Below the pieces are notes generated by a model that was not told where the DNA came from, did no database searches, and saw nothing but the letters and a program-made list of their open reading frames with translations. DNA of 64,000 bases from the NCBI GenBank assembly GCA_016722285.1, contig JADKGI010000019.1, positions 42,324-106,323 on the forward strand, in the 5' to 3' direction. The position numbers and the translations under genes are program-made. This DNA is from Saprospiraceae bacterium. GTDB taxonomy: Bacteria > Bacteroidota > Bacteroidia > Chitinophagales > Saprospiraceae. This document shows positions 39,481 through 49,495 of this stretch, piece after piece (within the stretch, counting starts at the first letter, position 1; each line of letters opens with the position of its first letter).

Positions 39481-39827
39481 TCCTTACTTTGTATGATTTG
39501 AATACATTGATCTATATCTTCGATAAATTCATCTAGTTGAAGTTGTAATCTGGAATTCTTACTATTTTGTTCCAGTTTCAATTTTTCTAATAATTCATCT
39601 GATGAATTGTTCGTATTTGATAACATTGAATGTTTTGTACTCTCTGTCTTTCCTTCCAGCTCCTTTTTTAAGTTAATAATTTCTAGTTTATAAATATCAG
39701 CTTCTACTTTTAGATCGCTGAATCGTACTTCCAATTCCTGATTTCTTTGTTTTAAATCCTGATATTTTTTTCTGACATCCCTGACTTTTTCAAGTATTAT
39801 GTTCAGATTTTGTATCATATTTTTCAT
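39477..39827 (-). CDS. coiled-coil protein upstream of zapA
   Basis: About 116 residues, nearly all predicted coiled coil (KVRDVRKKYQDLKQRNQELE and so on), with a Ser/Asn-rich break around residues 65-78 and a second helix at the C-terminus. No known family can be named from the sequence. It stops inside the zapA start codon, so it is coupled to a Z-ring protein and could be a ZapB-like partner (inference). ATG 39827 was taken; a TTG lies one codon earlier. Confidence 0.7.
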   Translation of the reverse strand: MKNMIQNLNIILEKVRDVRKKYQDLKQRNQELEVRFSDLKVEADIYKLEIINLKKELEGKTESTKHSMLSNTNNSSDELLEKLKLEQNSKNSRLQLQLDEFIEDIDQCIQIIQSKE

Positions 39828-39856
39828 CAAAGGTAATAATTAATTATAATATATAT

Positions 39857-42301
39857 CTATTTTCTGATAACTGCTCCTGTTTCCGTTTCAAGTTGAGAAA
39901 TCAACTTATTCATATAACCATCTATCTCTACGTCCTGAAGCGTCTTTTGAGAGTTTTCAAATACAAAAGAAACAGCATATGATTTTTTATTTTCTCCCAT
40001 TTGTTTCTCATTTTCATAAACATCAAAAAGTGCAATCTGTTTTAAAAACTTCTTATCAACTTTTCTTGCAATACTTTCTATATCTGAAAATTTTACATTT
40101 TTATCTATAATTAGGGCTAAGTCTCTTCTCATAGTCGGAAATCTGCTTATATCATTAACTTGAAGTTTTTCATTTCCTGCAAGCTTAAGGATGTTTTCAA
40201 AAACTATTTCACCATAAAAAACTTGATTTTTGATTCCCATTCTCTGGCAAATAGTCTTTTTGACTTCTCCGAATTCTGCTAAAACCATGGGTCCTTTTGT
40301 TAAAGATAATCCATAGTTGTATCTGTAGTTTGGTTCCAATTCTGAAATCTGATACCCTGATATACCCGCTCTGGAAAGCAATGCCATCACCGGTTTTTTA
40401 ATGTCAAAAAATGATTTTTCTGCTTTGCTGTCCGAAAGCCAGGATTCCTCATTCTTTTTGCCAGCTATCAATAATGATATAAATTCCTTTTCATCAAAAC
40501 CATCAACAGTTTTTCTATACGATTTTCCAAATTCAAATAAGGATAAATTGCTTTGCTGTCTGTTGATATTGTAACTTAAAGATACAAGACCACTCACCAG
40601 CATATCGGGTCTCATGATATTCAGATGAATATTTGATGTATTGTTGATATAAACATAATCAACCGGATCCACTATATTCAGGTTGTCATAGTATTTTGAC
40701 TCTATCATAGACAAACCCATCATTTCATTAAATCCAACCGAGGCAAGATAATCCGACAACATTTCTTTTGTCTTGTGCTTATCCGGTTTGATTGTGTATG
40801 TAATCGTACTCCTGATTTGATCACTTACAGGTATTCGATTGAGGCCATAAATTCTTATTATTTCTTCAATAAGGTCAACTTCCCGTGTAACATCTGCTTT
40901 GTTGGTCGGTATCCGAACCAGAATACTATCATCATCAAAAGGAGTAATTTCCATATCCATCGCCGAAAGAATAGAATGGACTGCATCTTCAGGAATTTCA
41001 AGCCCTATTAGGTTATTTACATTGGCATAATAAAGTCTGATTTCTGCCTGATGTAATGGAGTGGGATACACATCTACCATATTGTCACTAATATCGCCTC
41101 CCGCTAATGTTTTTATTAAAGCAGCCGCTCTCTTGACAGCAAATACAGTGATATTAGGATCAGATCCCTTCTCAAAAATTTTAGCTGCATCTGTTCTCAA
41201 ATTATGTCTTGTACTGGTTCGGCGTATTGATTTTGGATTAAAGCAAGCGGATTCAAGAAAAACATTTACTGTTGATTCTGTAACGCCACTGCCCAATCCT
41301 CCATAAACTCCGGCTATACACAAACCTTTAGAATTTCCGTCACATATCATTAGGTCTTCGCTACTCAGCTTTCTGGTCACATTATCCAGAGAAACAAATT
41401 CAGAATCTTCATCCATTGTTTTGATGATCACTTCTTTGCCCTCAATTTTATCTGCATCAAATGCGTGGAGTGGTTGACCAAGTTCATTCAGAACAAAATT
41501 GGTTATGTCCACTATATTATTAATGGGCTTGACACCTATGGATTTAAGTGATTTTTTAAGCCAATCCGGAGATTCCTTAACTTCTACATTGTTGATAGTT
41601 ATTCCAGTATATCTGATACAGGCAACCTTATCCTTGACATCAACTGATATATTATTAGCTACCCTTTGGGTTACAAAATCAGATATATTAGGTTCTAATA
41701 TGTCTTCAGTATAGTTTTCATTAACCCTGAGATAGGCCATCAAATCACGTGCTACACCTAGTTGAGAAGTTGCATCAGATCTGTTTGGTGTGAGTCCTAC
41801 TTCAAATACGAAGTCGTCTTCCACCTCATAATATTCGTTAGCAGGCATTCCAACCGGGGTATCATCTGGCAAAATTATTATTCCTGAATGGTCTGTACCT
41901 ATACCCAATTCGTCTTCAGCACATATCATTCCCTGCGATTCAACTCCACGTATCTTCCCTTTTTTTATGGAAGTAAACTCACCTTTAGCATTATATAGTT
42001 TAGTACCTATTTTGGCCACCATTACTTTCTGACCGACTGATACATTGGGAGCTCCGCATACTATTTGCAACTCTTCTTCTGTGCCTATGTCAACGGTTGT
42101 CAATGTGAGCCGGTCTGCATCAGGATGTTTCCCGCAGGTAAGTATTTTACCGACTACGACACCGGCAAGGCCACCTTTTATAGACTCAATCTTCTCAATG
42201 CCTTCAACTTCAAGCCCTATCAAAGTAAGCATTTCAGCTATTTTTTCTGGCGTATATGGTATTTCAAGGTATTTTTTAAGCCAGTTCAACGACAATTTCA
42301 T
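39857..42301 (-). CDS. pheT: phenylalanyl-tRNA synthetase beta subunit
   Basis: Beta chain of the heterotetrameric PheRS; edits mischarged Tyr-tRNA. The 814-residue protein carries the N-terminal tRNA-binding OB fold (VVGKILTCGKHPDADRLTL), then the B3/B4 editing region (PINNIVDITNFVLNELGQPLHAFD, SACFNPKSIRRT), the B5 domain, the synthetase-like domain, and the C-terminal anticodon-binding FDX-ACB domain (ISRFPTMRRDLALI). Complete. pheS is not next to it in the window, as is common in Bacteroidota. Confidence 0.95.
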   Translation of the reverse strand: MKLSLNWLKKYLEIPYTPEKIAEMLTLIGLEVEGIEKIESIKGGLAGVVVGKILTCGKHPDADRLTLTTVDIGTEEELQIVCGAPNVSVGQKVMVAKIGTKLYNAKGEFTSIKKGKIRGVESQGMICAEDELGIGTDHSGIIILPDDTPVGMPANEYYEVEDDFVFEVGLTPNRSDATSQLGVARDLMAYLRVNENYTEDILEPNISDFVTQRVANNISVDVKDKVACIRYTGITINNVEVKESPDWLKKSLKSIGVKPINNIVDITNFVLNELGQPLHAFDADKIEGKEVIIKTMDEDSEFVSLDNVTRKLSSEDLMICDGNSKGLCIAGVYGGLGSGVTESTVNVFLESACFNPKSIRRTSTRHNLRTDAAKIFEKGSDPNITVFAVKRAAALIKTLAGGDISDNMVDVYPTPLHQAEIRLYYANVNNLIGLEIPEDAVHSILSAMDMEITPFDDDSILVRIPTNKADVTREVDLIEEIIRIYGLNRIPVSDQIRSTITYTIKPDKHKTKEMLSDYLASVGFNEMMGLSMIESKYYDNLNIVDPVDYVYINNTSNIHLNIMRPDMLVSGLVSLSYNINRQQSNLSLFEFGKSYRKTVDGFDEKEFISLLIAGKKNEESWLSDSKAEKSFFDIKKPVMALLSRAGISGYQISELEPNYRYNYGLSLTKGPMVLAEFGEVKKTICQRMGIKNQVFYGEIVFENILKLAGNEKLQVNDISRFPTMRRDLALIIDKNVKFSDIESIARKVDKKFLKQIALFDVYENEKQMGENKKSYAVSFVFENSQKTLQDVEIDGYMNKLISQLETETGAVIRK

Positions 42302-42568
42302 ACTTCACTAAGTTCTTTTTGAATAATAAATTTTCTTAACCCTTAATAACTCGCAAAAATATGAAAATAACGATGAAATAAACTAATTATTTTTAAAACA
42401 TACCTATAGAATAAAATTTTAAAAAAACATAAGAATGGATAAATACCCCAGTTTCATATACTTCATTTCACCAGTCAAAATAAAAAATAAATTCATTGTA
42501 TTTCTTCATTCAAACGATCACAGTCAGTAATGATGAATAGCAATAACATTGATTATTAGCATAATTAT

Positions 42569-42576
42569 TACATTTG
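42569..42576 (+). promoter_or_regulatory. Bacteroidota -7 element (TACATTTG)
   Basis: Matches TAnnTTTG 17 nt upstream of the ATG at 42594, implying a leader of only about 10 nt. It also rules out the in-frame start at 42549. Confidence 0.6.
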
Positions 42577-42593
42577 CTTTACAATTTAAAAAT

Positions 42594-43287
42594 ATGTCAT
42601 TAAATAATATCAAAGTAATTGGATTTGATGCTGACGACACTTTATGGAGCAACGAACCCTATTTCAGAGAAGCTGAGGAAAAGTTCTGTGATATTATGGA
42701 GTCATATATGCCCAGACACAGCGCCCACAGAGAATTATATGCCACAGAAATTGAAAATCTGGAGATTTATGGCTACGGGATAAAAGCTTTTATGTTATCC
42801 ATGGTAGAAACAGCAATAAAAATTGGTGGAAATACTTTGCCAATGGATATCATATCAAAGATAGTGAGTATCGGACGTAGTCAATTGAATCAACCGGTAA
42901 TACTTTTGGAAGGTGTCGAAGAAGTATTACAAATACTTAAAAATAAATATAAACTTGTGGTGGTAACAAAAGGAGACCTTTTGGATCAGGAAAGAAAGCT
43001 TGATAAATCCGGACTGGCGGGGTTTTTCCACCATATTGAAATTGTTTCAGAAAAAAGGAATTCGGATTATAAGAAACTGTTAAAACATCTGGATATCCTT
43101 CCTCAAGAGTTTTTAATGATAGGCAACTCACTTAAATCCGACATTTTACCAGTACTTGAGCTGGATAGCTACGGAGTGCATGTTCCTTTTCACACTACCT
43201 GGGAGCACGAAAAAGTGGATGTAATCATTACTAACCCAAAAATTCTACCAGGTAGAGCACATAAACGAAATCTTAAACTTTTTATGA
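42594..43287 (+). CDS. HAD family hydrolase, one frameshift
   Basis: About 230 residues. Motif I is VIGFDADDTLW with the nucleophile Asp, motif II is VVVTKGD, and motif III/IV is SDYKKLLKHL followed by MIGNSLKSDI. Likely a small-molecule phosphatase. As deposited, the frame runs on into the acetyltransferase gene. Removing one A from the A5 run at 43238-43242 instead gives NPKFYQVEHINEILNFL followed by TGA at 43285-43287. That is a typical C-terminus for this group, and the TGA overlaps the ATG of the next gene (ATGA). I therefore annotate two coupled genes, not a fusion. The start follows the -7 element. Confidence 0.8.
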
Positions 43288-43913
43288 ATCACTTTTCAGT
43301 AATCGATGTTAACAACTGGAAAAGAAAGGAAATTTATCATTTCTTCAGTCGATTTGATGAACCTTTTTTTGGCATTACAGCAAATGTAGATGTGACCAAA
43401 GCATATCAAAAATCAAAAGACCAGGGAACATCATTTTTCATTTATTATCTTCATAAATCTCTTTGTGCTGTTAACCAACTTGCGGCTTTAAAATATCGCA
43501 TCCTTGATGAAAAAGTTATAGAATATAGCAAAATACATGCATCTCCGACAATAAACAGGGATGATGGAACATTTGGATATAGCTTCATTCATTTCAGTGA
43601 GGACTACCACGTTTTTGCACATAATGCAGATATCGAAATACAGAGAGTCAGGAGTTCTTCTAATCTTTTTCCACCCGGAAATGGAATTGATGCAATACAT
43701 TACTCTGCCATCCCGTGGATTCAGTTTACTTCAATCTCCCATGCCAGAAATTATAAAAACACAGATTCAATTCCTAAAATTTCATTTGGAAAAGCACAAA
43801 TTATAGCTAATAAATTTGAAATGCCATGTTCCGTTTATGTGCATCATGGTCTGGCTGACGGCAGAGATGTCGGAGAATATTTATCACTTTTTCAGGAATA
43901 TCTGAATAAATAG
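43284..43913 (+). CDS. chloramphenicol acetyltransferase-like protein
   Basis: A 209-residue protein of the CAT fold, the usual length. It begins MNHFSVIDVNNWKRKEIYHF, a typical N-terminus, has DEPFFGITANVDVTKAY, and ends with the catalytic histidine block YVHHGLADGRDVGEY (HHxxxDG). The serine and histidine surroundings allow acyl transfer from acetyl-CoA, but many CAT-like proteins in Bacteroidota are not resistance genes. Its ATG overlaps the probable stop of the HAD gene, so the two are co-translated. Resistance function should not be assumed. Confidence 0.82.
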   Translation: MNHFSVIDVNNWKRKEIYHFFSRFDEPFFGITANVDVTKAYQKSKDQGTSFFIYYLHKSLCAVNQLAALKYRILDEKVIEYSKIHASPTINRDDGTFGYSFIHFSEDYHVFAHNADIEIQRVRSSSNLFPPGNGIDAIHYSAIPWIQFTSISHARNYKNTDSIPKISFGKAQIIANKFEMPCSVYVHHGLADGRDVGEYLSLFQEYLNK

Positions 43914-43928
43914 CAGAGGTGACTTCCA

Positions 43929-45959
43929 TTACAGCCCTTTTACAATGAATGTTTTTTTATCTTTTCCTACTCCCTTGATAATCAATTCTTTCCAGCCTTT
44001 TGGAAGAGTAGTATTGAGCTGTGTAATTCCGGTTTTGCCAATTTCAAGCCCGCCAAAACCTGACAGAACAGCTTGTAGCATTCCGCCGGCTCCCGTTGCA
44101 AAATATGGATTTCTTCCTCCTGCAGCTTCTGAAATTACACCAAAAGGTGGTACTTCATTTGGTTTGTAACTGCTTGAAAAAATCTCAGCGGCTTTTTCAT
44201 TTTCCCCCAAACGATTATATAAAACTCCCAGGATTGCAAAACCCATGGCCGGTCCATCTTTGGCGTATCTTGGAAGGTAATAATCAAGATCTCTTTTAAT
44301 TGATTTGGGGTCAGTAATAATATTTAAAGGATATGCCAGTAAATTAGCATCAGCTTGTTTGATAGTGACTCCATCATACGTTGCATTTTCACGCGTGGTA
44401 CCATCAGGAAAAGTTAGTATTGGAATATTGTCGGCCACATAGTTCCAATCCGGATCAGGATTTATACCCAACTCCAATGCAGCCTGGGTAGCATATCTTA
44501 AGACTGTTTTTGCCATACCATTCGTGAAAGCATTATTATCAATATTTTCCTGCCATTCATTGGCACCGATCACATTTTTGATATCAAATTTTCCTAAACC
44601 ATTTCTTTCTACTCTACTGGCCCAAAATGCCGCTACTTCCTGAAGAACAGGCCAACCACGATTTTTCAGCCACTCTTTATCCCCCGTTACTTCATAATAT
44701 TTCCAGAACGCCCACCCCACACATCCTGTAATATGATGTTGAAAAGGTCCCGTTAATGCCCATACAGGTGTATCTTCTGACCCATTGGAAGATGATTCCC
44801 ACGGAAACATGGCTCCTTTGTAACCATGTGAAAACGCATTCTGTCTGGCTGCTTCCAGTCTTTCAAATCTATACTCAAGCAATGATTTAGCCATATCGGG
44901 ATGTAGCATTAGTATAGGCGGATACATCCACAATTCCGTATCCCAAAAAACATGGCCGTTGTACCCCAATCCTGAAAGCCCCATTGGACTTAGACTGTAT
45001 GATGTTTCTGCCCTGGCAAAAGAATACAAGTGATATAAAGCAAATCTAATGTCGCGGGTTATATTCATATCACCTGTTACTTCAATATCACTTTTCCAGA
45101 TTTCATCCCAAGCTTCTATATGTCTTTTTAGCAATCTTTCCCTTCCTTCAAGCATCGCGAAAATAGTAAGTCGCTCTGCTTCATTTTGCGGATCTTCATA
45201 TTGCTGGCTTGAGACTGTAGATGATACAACGCTGAATATATAGGTTTCGCCCGCCTTTAGGTTCTTGGTAAACTTAGCCAGATGCATATTGTAATCCCAG
45301 TCTTCGTGAATAATTTTCGGCTCTTTACCGTGGCCTTCTTCAAAAATAAAGCTATTACTGGCTGCTACCTTAAGTCTTCCTGACGGGCTGTTTCCTACCG
45401 ATGTTAAAAGGGGTATTAAGACATGAGGCCTGTCAATTTCGGCATAAAAATTCCTGACATCTGTCAGGTGATTAGGTGCTTCTATTACACTCATAGGTGT
45501 GATCGATATATTTTCTTTTGCCTGTATTTCGATAATAGTCAAAGCTGTATAGGGTAAATGTCTCAGAGACATCATTTTTGTTTTTATTTTCGCCTTTGAT
45601 CCCATATCAAATGTCGTGACAAGTTGCGCCTGTTTCATGTCAAGTACCTGTTTGTAATTCTGAATATCTCCACTTCCAATGCGCTTTCCATCTATATCGA
45701 GATTCATATTGACATGATTGAAAGTCTTTAGGATATTCGAAACCCTGCCTCTCTGGTAGTAATCATAAGATCCGTTTAAAACTACATCCTTCACTTTAAG
45801 CGGTTCTGATGAAGACACAATACCTACTACCCCATTTGCCAGAGTTACTCCAAAATAATTATCAGGATTTATATTGGACGCACTTACTTCCCATGAAGAT
45901 TGAGAATCTAGGGTAGTAAGATTTATTAGAAAAATAAAGGAGATAAACAATCCACGCAT
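43929..45959 (-). CDS. exported glycoside hydrolase family 65 protein
   Basis: About 676 residues with a signal peptide (MRGLFISFIFLINLTTLDSQ), so periplasmic or surface-exposed. The N-terminal beta-sandwich domain is followed by an (alpha/alpha)6 barrel (WDTELWMYPPILMLHPDMAKS, TGCVGWAFWKYYEVTGD). The acid residue of GH65 falls in VIGANEWQENIDNNAFTN. Known family members are phosphorylases or hydrolases of alpha-glucosides such as trehalose and kojibiose, or of glucosyl-galactosyl hydroxylysine; the exported form suggests hydrolysis. ATG 45959 was chosen because it starts the signal peptide and follows the -7 element at 45987-45994. Confidence 0.88.
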   Translation of the reverse strand: MRGLFISFIFLINLTTLDSQSSWEVSASNINPDNYFGVTLANGVVGIVSSSEPLKVKDVVLNGSYDYYQRGRVSNILKTFNHVNMNLDIDGKRIGSGDIQNYKQVLDMKQAQLVTTFDMGSKAKIKTKMMSLRHLPYTALTIIEIQAKENISITPMSVIEAPNHLTDVRNFYAEIDRPHVLIPLLTSVGNSPSGRLKVAASNSFIFEEGHGKEPKIIHEDWDYNMHLAKFTKNLKAGETYIFSVVSSTVSSQQYEDPQNEAERLTIFAMLEGRERLLKRHIEAWDEIWKSDIEVTGDMNITRDIRFALYHLYSFARAETSYSLSPMGLSGLGYNGHVFWDTELWMYPPILMLHPDMAKSLLEYRFERLEAARQNAFSHGYKGAMFPWESSSNGSEDTPVWALTGPFQHHITGCVGWAFWKYYEVTGDKEWLKNRGWPVLQEVAAFWASRVERNGLGKFDIKNVIGANEWQENIDNNAFTNGMAKTVLRYATQAALELGINPDPDWNYVADNIPILTFPDGTTRENATYDGVTIKQADANLLAYPLNIITDPKSIKRDLDYYLPRYAKDGPAMGFAILGVLYNRLGENEKAAEIFSSSYKPNEVPPFGVISEAAGGRNPYFATGAGGMLQAVLSGFGGLEIGKTGITQLNTTLPKGWKELIIKGVGKDKKTFIVKGL

Positions 45960-45986
45960 ATTGACTTTTATTTTAAATATCATATA

Positions 45987-45994
45987 CAAAAATA
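45987..45994 (-). promoter_or_regulatory. Bacteroidota -7 element (TATTTTTG)
   Basis: Matches TAnnTTTG on the minus strand, 27 nt upstream of the GH65 ATG at 45959; it lies in a divergent spacer with the FAD-dehydrogenase promoter. Confidence 0.5.
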
Positions 45995-46095
45995 AAATTT
46001 AGGTTTTATTTATTAACACTCCACAATATAATAAAAAGTGCAAATTTGCATTTTTTAAATGAATAAAATCAAATTCGATATATCAAACCTATTAA

Positions 46096-46103
46096 TATCT
46101 TTG
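46096..46103 (+). promoter_or_regulatory. Bacteroidota -7 element (TATCTTTG)
   Basis: Matches TAnnTTTG 31 nt upstream of the ATG at 46135. Confidence 0.6.
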
Positions 46104-46134
46104 TTGATTGGCTAAATAACCTTTAAATTTTCAA

Positions 46135-49032
46135 ATGACACTATCAGGCACGGGAATTGACGAAAATAAATTCATTTCAGAACTTTTGTTAATAAAGTCA
46201 TCCGAAATATATGTAGATGAACTGACTCTTGGAATCTATGCAACTGACGCATCTTTATACCAGTTAAAACCAATCGCAGTAGCTGTCCCCACAAATGAAG
46301 CAGACTTGATAAGAATGATTGCATTGGCCAATGAATATAATGTGCCTGTTCTACCTCGTGGAAGTGCTACCAGCCTGGCTGGTCAGACGGCAAACCATGC
46401 TTTTGTCATTGATTTCACTAAATACTTTGACAGGATTCTGGAAATCGATGCTGAAAATAAATTTGCTACTGTTCAGCCGGGAGTAATCAGGGACCAGCTT
46501 AATGATCAGGTTAAGCCATTTGGTCTGCATTTTGCTCCTGACCCCGCTACTACCAGCAGGGCAACTATTGGTGGCATGATTGCCAATAATTCATCAGGAA
46601 CAAAGAGTATAAAATATGGTAAAACCATTGATCACATCCTTGAACTCAAGATCTTATTAATGGATGGAACTATTTTATACCTTAAGCCCGAAACACAGGA
46701 GTTATGGTCTCAAAAAGCAACTGTAAATACACGTGAAGGGGGAATATTCAGAGAATTCAGAAAGATAATATATGATCATAGTGAAGCAATTGAATCAGCT
46801 TTCCCTAAAATCATGCGACGTGTTCAGGGATATCCGCTTGATGAATATCTGAACACAGAAACCTGGAATCTGGCTAAAATTTTTGCCGGGTCAGAAGGTA
46901 CATTAGGTATTATTCTGGAGGCGAAAGTAAATCTTGAAATGATACCTGGATATAAAGCTGCATTCATGGTGCATTATAATGATAGAATGCAGGCAATAAG
47001 AGAAGTAAAAGATTTGGTAAGTTTTGAGCCTGCCGCAATAGAAATGCTGGATTATAATGTTTTTGAACAAAGTATAAAGAATCATCTTACTAAAGAATTA
47101 CATAAAAGACTTATCGTAGGTGAACCACAAGCGACCTTAACTGTAGAATTTTTCTGCCTGTCTCAGGAAGAACTTGATCAAAAAATCAGAGATTTTAACT
47201 CATGGCTCCAAATCAATAGCTCAGCCTATTGTTATCCTGTATTAAGGACACCAAGAGAACTCGATGACTCATGGACATTAAGGAAGAACGGTCTTGGATT
47301 AATAATGGGTGATCCTTCAGGCAGAAAACCCATTCCATTTATTGAAGATCAGGCTATCCCCCTGGAACACCTGTCAAACTACATCCAGGATGTCCTTGAT
47401 CTCTGTAATCAAAAAGAAGTTGAAACTATCCTTTATGCCCACGCAAGCGTAGGGGTACTCCATGTACGTCCCGGCCTTGACATGAAAAATGTGAAAGATA
47501 TTGAGCTTATGAAAGAATTGTCAGATGCAGTTTTTCATCTTGTAAAAAAATACAAGGGATCATGGTCAGGGGAGCACGGGGACGGAAGAAATAGGGGTCA
47601 TAAACTCAGAGAGTTTTTTGGTGATGAAGTGTATCAATGTATTTGCGATGTCAAAAACATTTTCGACCCGAAGCAACTTCTGAATCCCGGGATTATTGTC
47701 GATGTTCCACCGATGGATATGCATTTGAGATACGGGACCAGTTATAAAGAAACTCCTTGTGATTTTGTATATAAATACCGTCGAGACCATTCTTTCGGAA
47801 CACTGGTCGATAATTGCTCCGGGGTAGGTGCCTGTAGAAATCACATCGGAGGTACCATGTGCCCCAGTTTTAAAGCCACGGGGAATGAAATTGACAGTAC
47901 ACGGGGCAGGGCCAACGCACTCAGACTAGGTATTTCAGGTCAACTGGGTTTCAACTCCCTGACTGATCCGAAAATAATAGAAGCACTCGATCTTTGCCTT
48001 TCTTGCAAGGCGTGTAAGTCAGAATGCCCATCCAATGTCGATATGGCCAAACTCAAAAGTGAAGTGCTTCAGAAAAAATATGATAAAGGAAACATCACCA
48101 TACGTGAAAAAGCCATTCGGTCCAATGTGGATATGGTTTCCAGAATGACAGGATGGAAGGCTCCACTTATTAATTTTGTACAGGGGAATTTCATATTTAA
48201 ATTCTTGGCTGAGAAATTCCTGAATATTGACAGGCGTCGCCGATTGCCCAATTACACTTCAGAAACATTAGAAAAGTGGTACAAAAAACATCATAGATTA
48301 CATGGTAATAATATGAAAGTTGCTCTCTTTGCTGACACATACATTAATTACCATGAGCCCCAAGTAGGAAAAGCTGCTATTAAGTTATTGACTGATTGCG
48401 GTTTTGACGTTCATCTTGCCTCAGTCGGATGCTGTCAAAGACCAAGGATTTCCAATGGATTTCTAAAAGATTCAAAAACTTCAGGGCAAGTAATGGCTGA
48501 AAAGTTATTGCCGTTCATTCATCAGGGAATGAAAATTGTAGTTTGCGAGCCATCCTGCACTTCTGCCTTGACAGATGACTTGCCTGATCTGCTGGATGAC
48601 GACAAATTGGCAGATAGCCTTAGAAACAATGTATTAGCAATAGATATTTTCCTGGCTGAAGCAATGGCATCGGGCCAGTTAAAAGGGAAATTCGCTCTAA
48701 AAGGAAATAACATTTTACTACATGGTCATTGTCATCAAAAAACCTCAATTGGCACTCAGGGTATGAAGTCCATCTACGACTCTGTCCCGGGATCAAAATA
48801 CTCAGAACCCGACTCAGGGTGCTGCGGCATGGCTGGTTCATTTGGGTATGAAGCAGAACATTTTGAAATCTCAAAAAAGATTGCAGGCCTTGTTTTAATC
48901 CCTGAAATTGAGAAAGCAGAGGAGGGCACTACAATCGTAGCTAATGGATTCAGTTGCAGACATCAAATCAAAGATTTTACTCATAAAAAGGCAGTACACT
49001 GGGTGGAGACTGTGGAATTTATAAGCGATTAG
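46135..49032 (+). CDS. FAD-binding and Fe-S oxidoreductase (D-lactate dehydrogenase type)
   Basis: A 965-residue fusion of a GlcD-like flavoprotein and a GlpC-like Fe-S subunit. Order: FAD_binding_4 domain (about 40-260; PRGSATSLAGQT, GGMIANNSSGTKSIKYGKT), FAD-oxidase C-terminal domain (to about 530; HASVGVLHVRPGLDMKN, WSGEHGDGRNRGHKLREFFG), Fe-S cluster region (CLSCKACKSECPSNVDM), and two CCG-type domains (SVGCCQRPRISNG, SGCCGMAGSFGYE). It probably oxidises D-lactate or a similar 2-hydroxy acid and passes electrons to the membrane. Complete; converges with trxA, with the stop codons adjacent. Confidence 0.92.
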   Translation: MTLSGTGIDENKFISELLLIKSSEIYVDELTLGIYATDASLYQLKPIAVAVPTNEADLIRMIALANEYNVPVLPRGSATSLAGQTANHAFVIDFTKYFDRILEIDAENKFATVQPGVIRDQLNDQVKPFGLHFAPDPATTSRATIGGMIANNSSGTKSIKYGKTIDHILELKILLMDGTILYLKPETQELWSQKATVNTREGGIFREFRKIIYDHSEAIESAFPKIMRRVQGYPLDEYLNTETWNLAKIFAGSEGTLGIILEAKVNLEMIPGYKAAFMVHYNDRMQAIREVKDLVSFEPAAIEMLDYNVFEQSIKNHLTKELHKRLIVGEPQATLTVEFFCLSQEELDQKIRDFNSWLQINSSAYCYPVLRTPRELDDSWTLRKNGLGLIMGDPSGRKPIPFIEDQAIPLEHLSNYIQDVLDLCNQKEVETILYAHASVGVLHVRPGLDMKNVKDIELMKELSDAVFHLVKKYKGSWSGEHGDGRNRGHKLREFFGDEVYQCICDVKNIFDPKQLLNPGIIVDVPPMDMHLRYGTSYKETPCDFVYKYRRDHSFGTLVDNCSGVGACRNHIGGTMCPSFKATGNEIDSTRGRANALRLGISGQLGFNSLTDPKIIEALDLCLSCKACKSECPSNVDMAKLKSEVLQKKYDKGNITIREKAIRSNVDMVSRMTGWKAPLINFVQGNFIFKFLAEKFLNIDRRRRLPNYTSETLEKWYKKHHRLHGNNMKVALFADTYINYHEPQVGKAAIKLLTDCGFDVHLASVGCCQRPRISNGFLKDSKTSGQVMAEKLLPFIHQGMKIVVCEPSCTSALTDDLPDLLDDDKLADSLRNNVLAIDIFLAEAMASGQLKGKFALKGNNILLHGHCHQKTSIGTQGMKSIYDSVPGSKYSEPDSGCCGMAGSFGYEAEHFEISKKIAGLVLIPEIEKAEEGTTIVANGFSCRHQIKDFTHKKAVHWVETVEFISD

Positions 49033-49326
49033 CTACTGTGCCCCTTCTATCAAGGTCTGAAGTTCATTTAATGATTGCATTCCTGATTGTCTCCAAAGTA
49101 TCTCTCCTTTTTTGTATAGAACGAAAGTAGGAACGCCCTGGATTTTCATTTTGTCGGCGATGGCCGGATTTTTATCCACGTCAATCTTTATGATCTTACC
49201 TTTATCCCCAATATTTGTTGCCAATTGTTCTAAAACTGGTGCCATAGCCTTACATGGACCACACCATGAAGCTGTAAAATCTACCAGAGTCGGAGTTTCG
49301 CTATTTATTATTTCTGAAAATTTCAT
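49033..49326 (-). CDS. trxA: thioredoxin
   Basis: A 97-residue thioredoxin with the WCGPCK active site, the conserved Asp in KIDVDKNP and the cis-Pro loop GVPTFVLYKKG. No signal peptide, so it is cytoplasmic and could reduce the peroxidase and other thiol enzymes. Slightly short compared with E. coli TrxA (108) because the N-terminus is trimmed. The ATG is preceded by a -7 element at 49359-49366. The stop codon abuts the stop of the FAD dehydrogenase on the other strand, leaving no spacer. Confidence 0.93.
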   Translation of the reverse strand: MKFSEIINSETPTLVDFTASWCGPCKAMAPVLEQLATNIGDKGKIIKIDVDKNPAIADKMKIQGVPTFVLYKKGEILWRQSGMQSLNELQTLIEGAQ

Positions 49327-49358
49327 GTTTGTAAGTTGTTTTAATATTTAATTGAATA

Positions 49359-49366
49359 CAAATGTA
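49359..49366 (-). promoter_or_regulatory. Bacteroidota -7 element (TACATTTG)
   Basis: Matches TAnnTTTG on the minus strand, 32 nt upstream of the trxA ATG. Confidence 0.6.
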
Positions 49367-49495
49367 GGATGTAATTAGTTCAGGAAATGTGATCTGGGTT
49401 ACATAATCTTTTTTATCGGGTATTTTATATCATCCTAACAATATAATGGAATAACTGTTAATTTTGATCTCACCTTTAGTCCATTAAAAATAAAA

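Noticed and set aside
42549..43913. A 454-residue HAD-CAT fusion protein
   Set aside because: A one-base correction gives two normal-length proteins joined by an ATGA overlap; the natural-fusion reading is less likely. The start at 42549 also lies upstream of the -7 element.
43284..43913. Calling the CAT-like gene a chloramphenicol resistance gene
   Set aside because: The fold and catalytic His motif are present, but CAT-like proteins in environmental Bacteroidota often have unknown acceptors, and no mobile or resistance context is seen.
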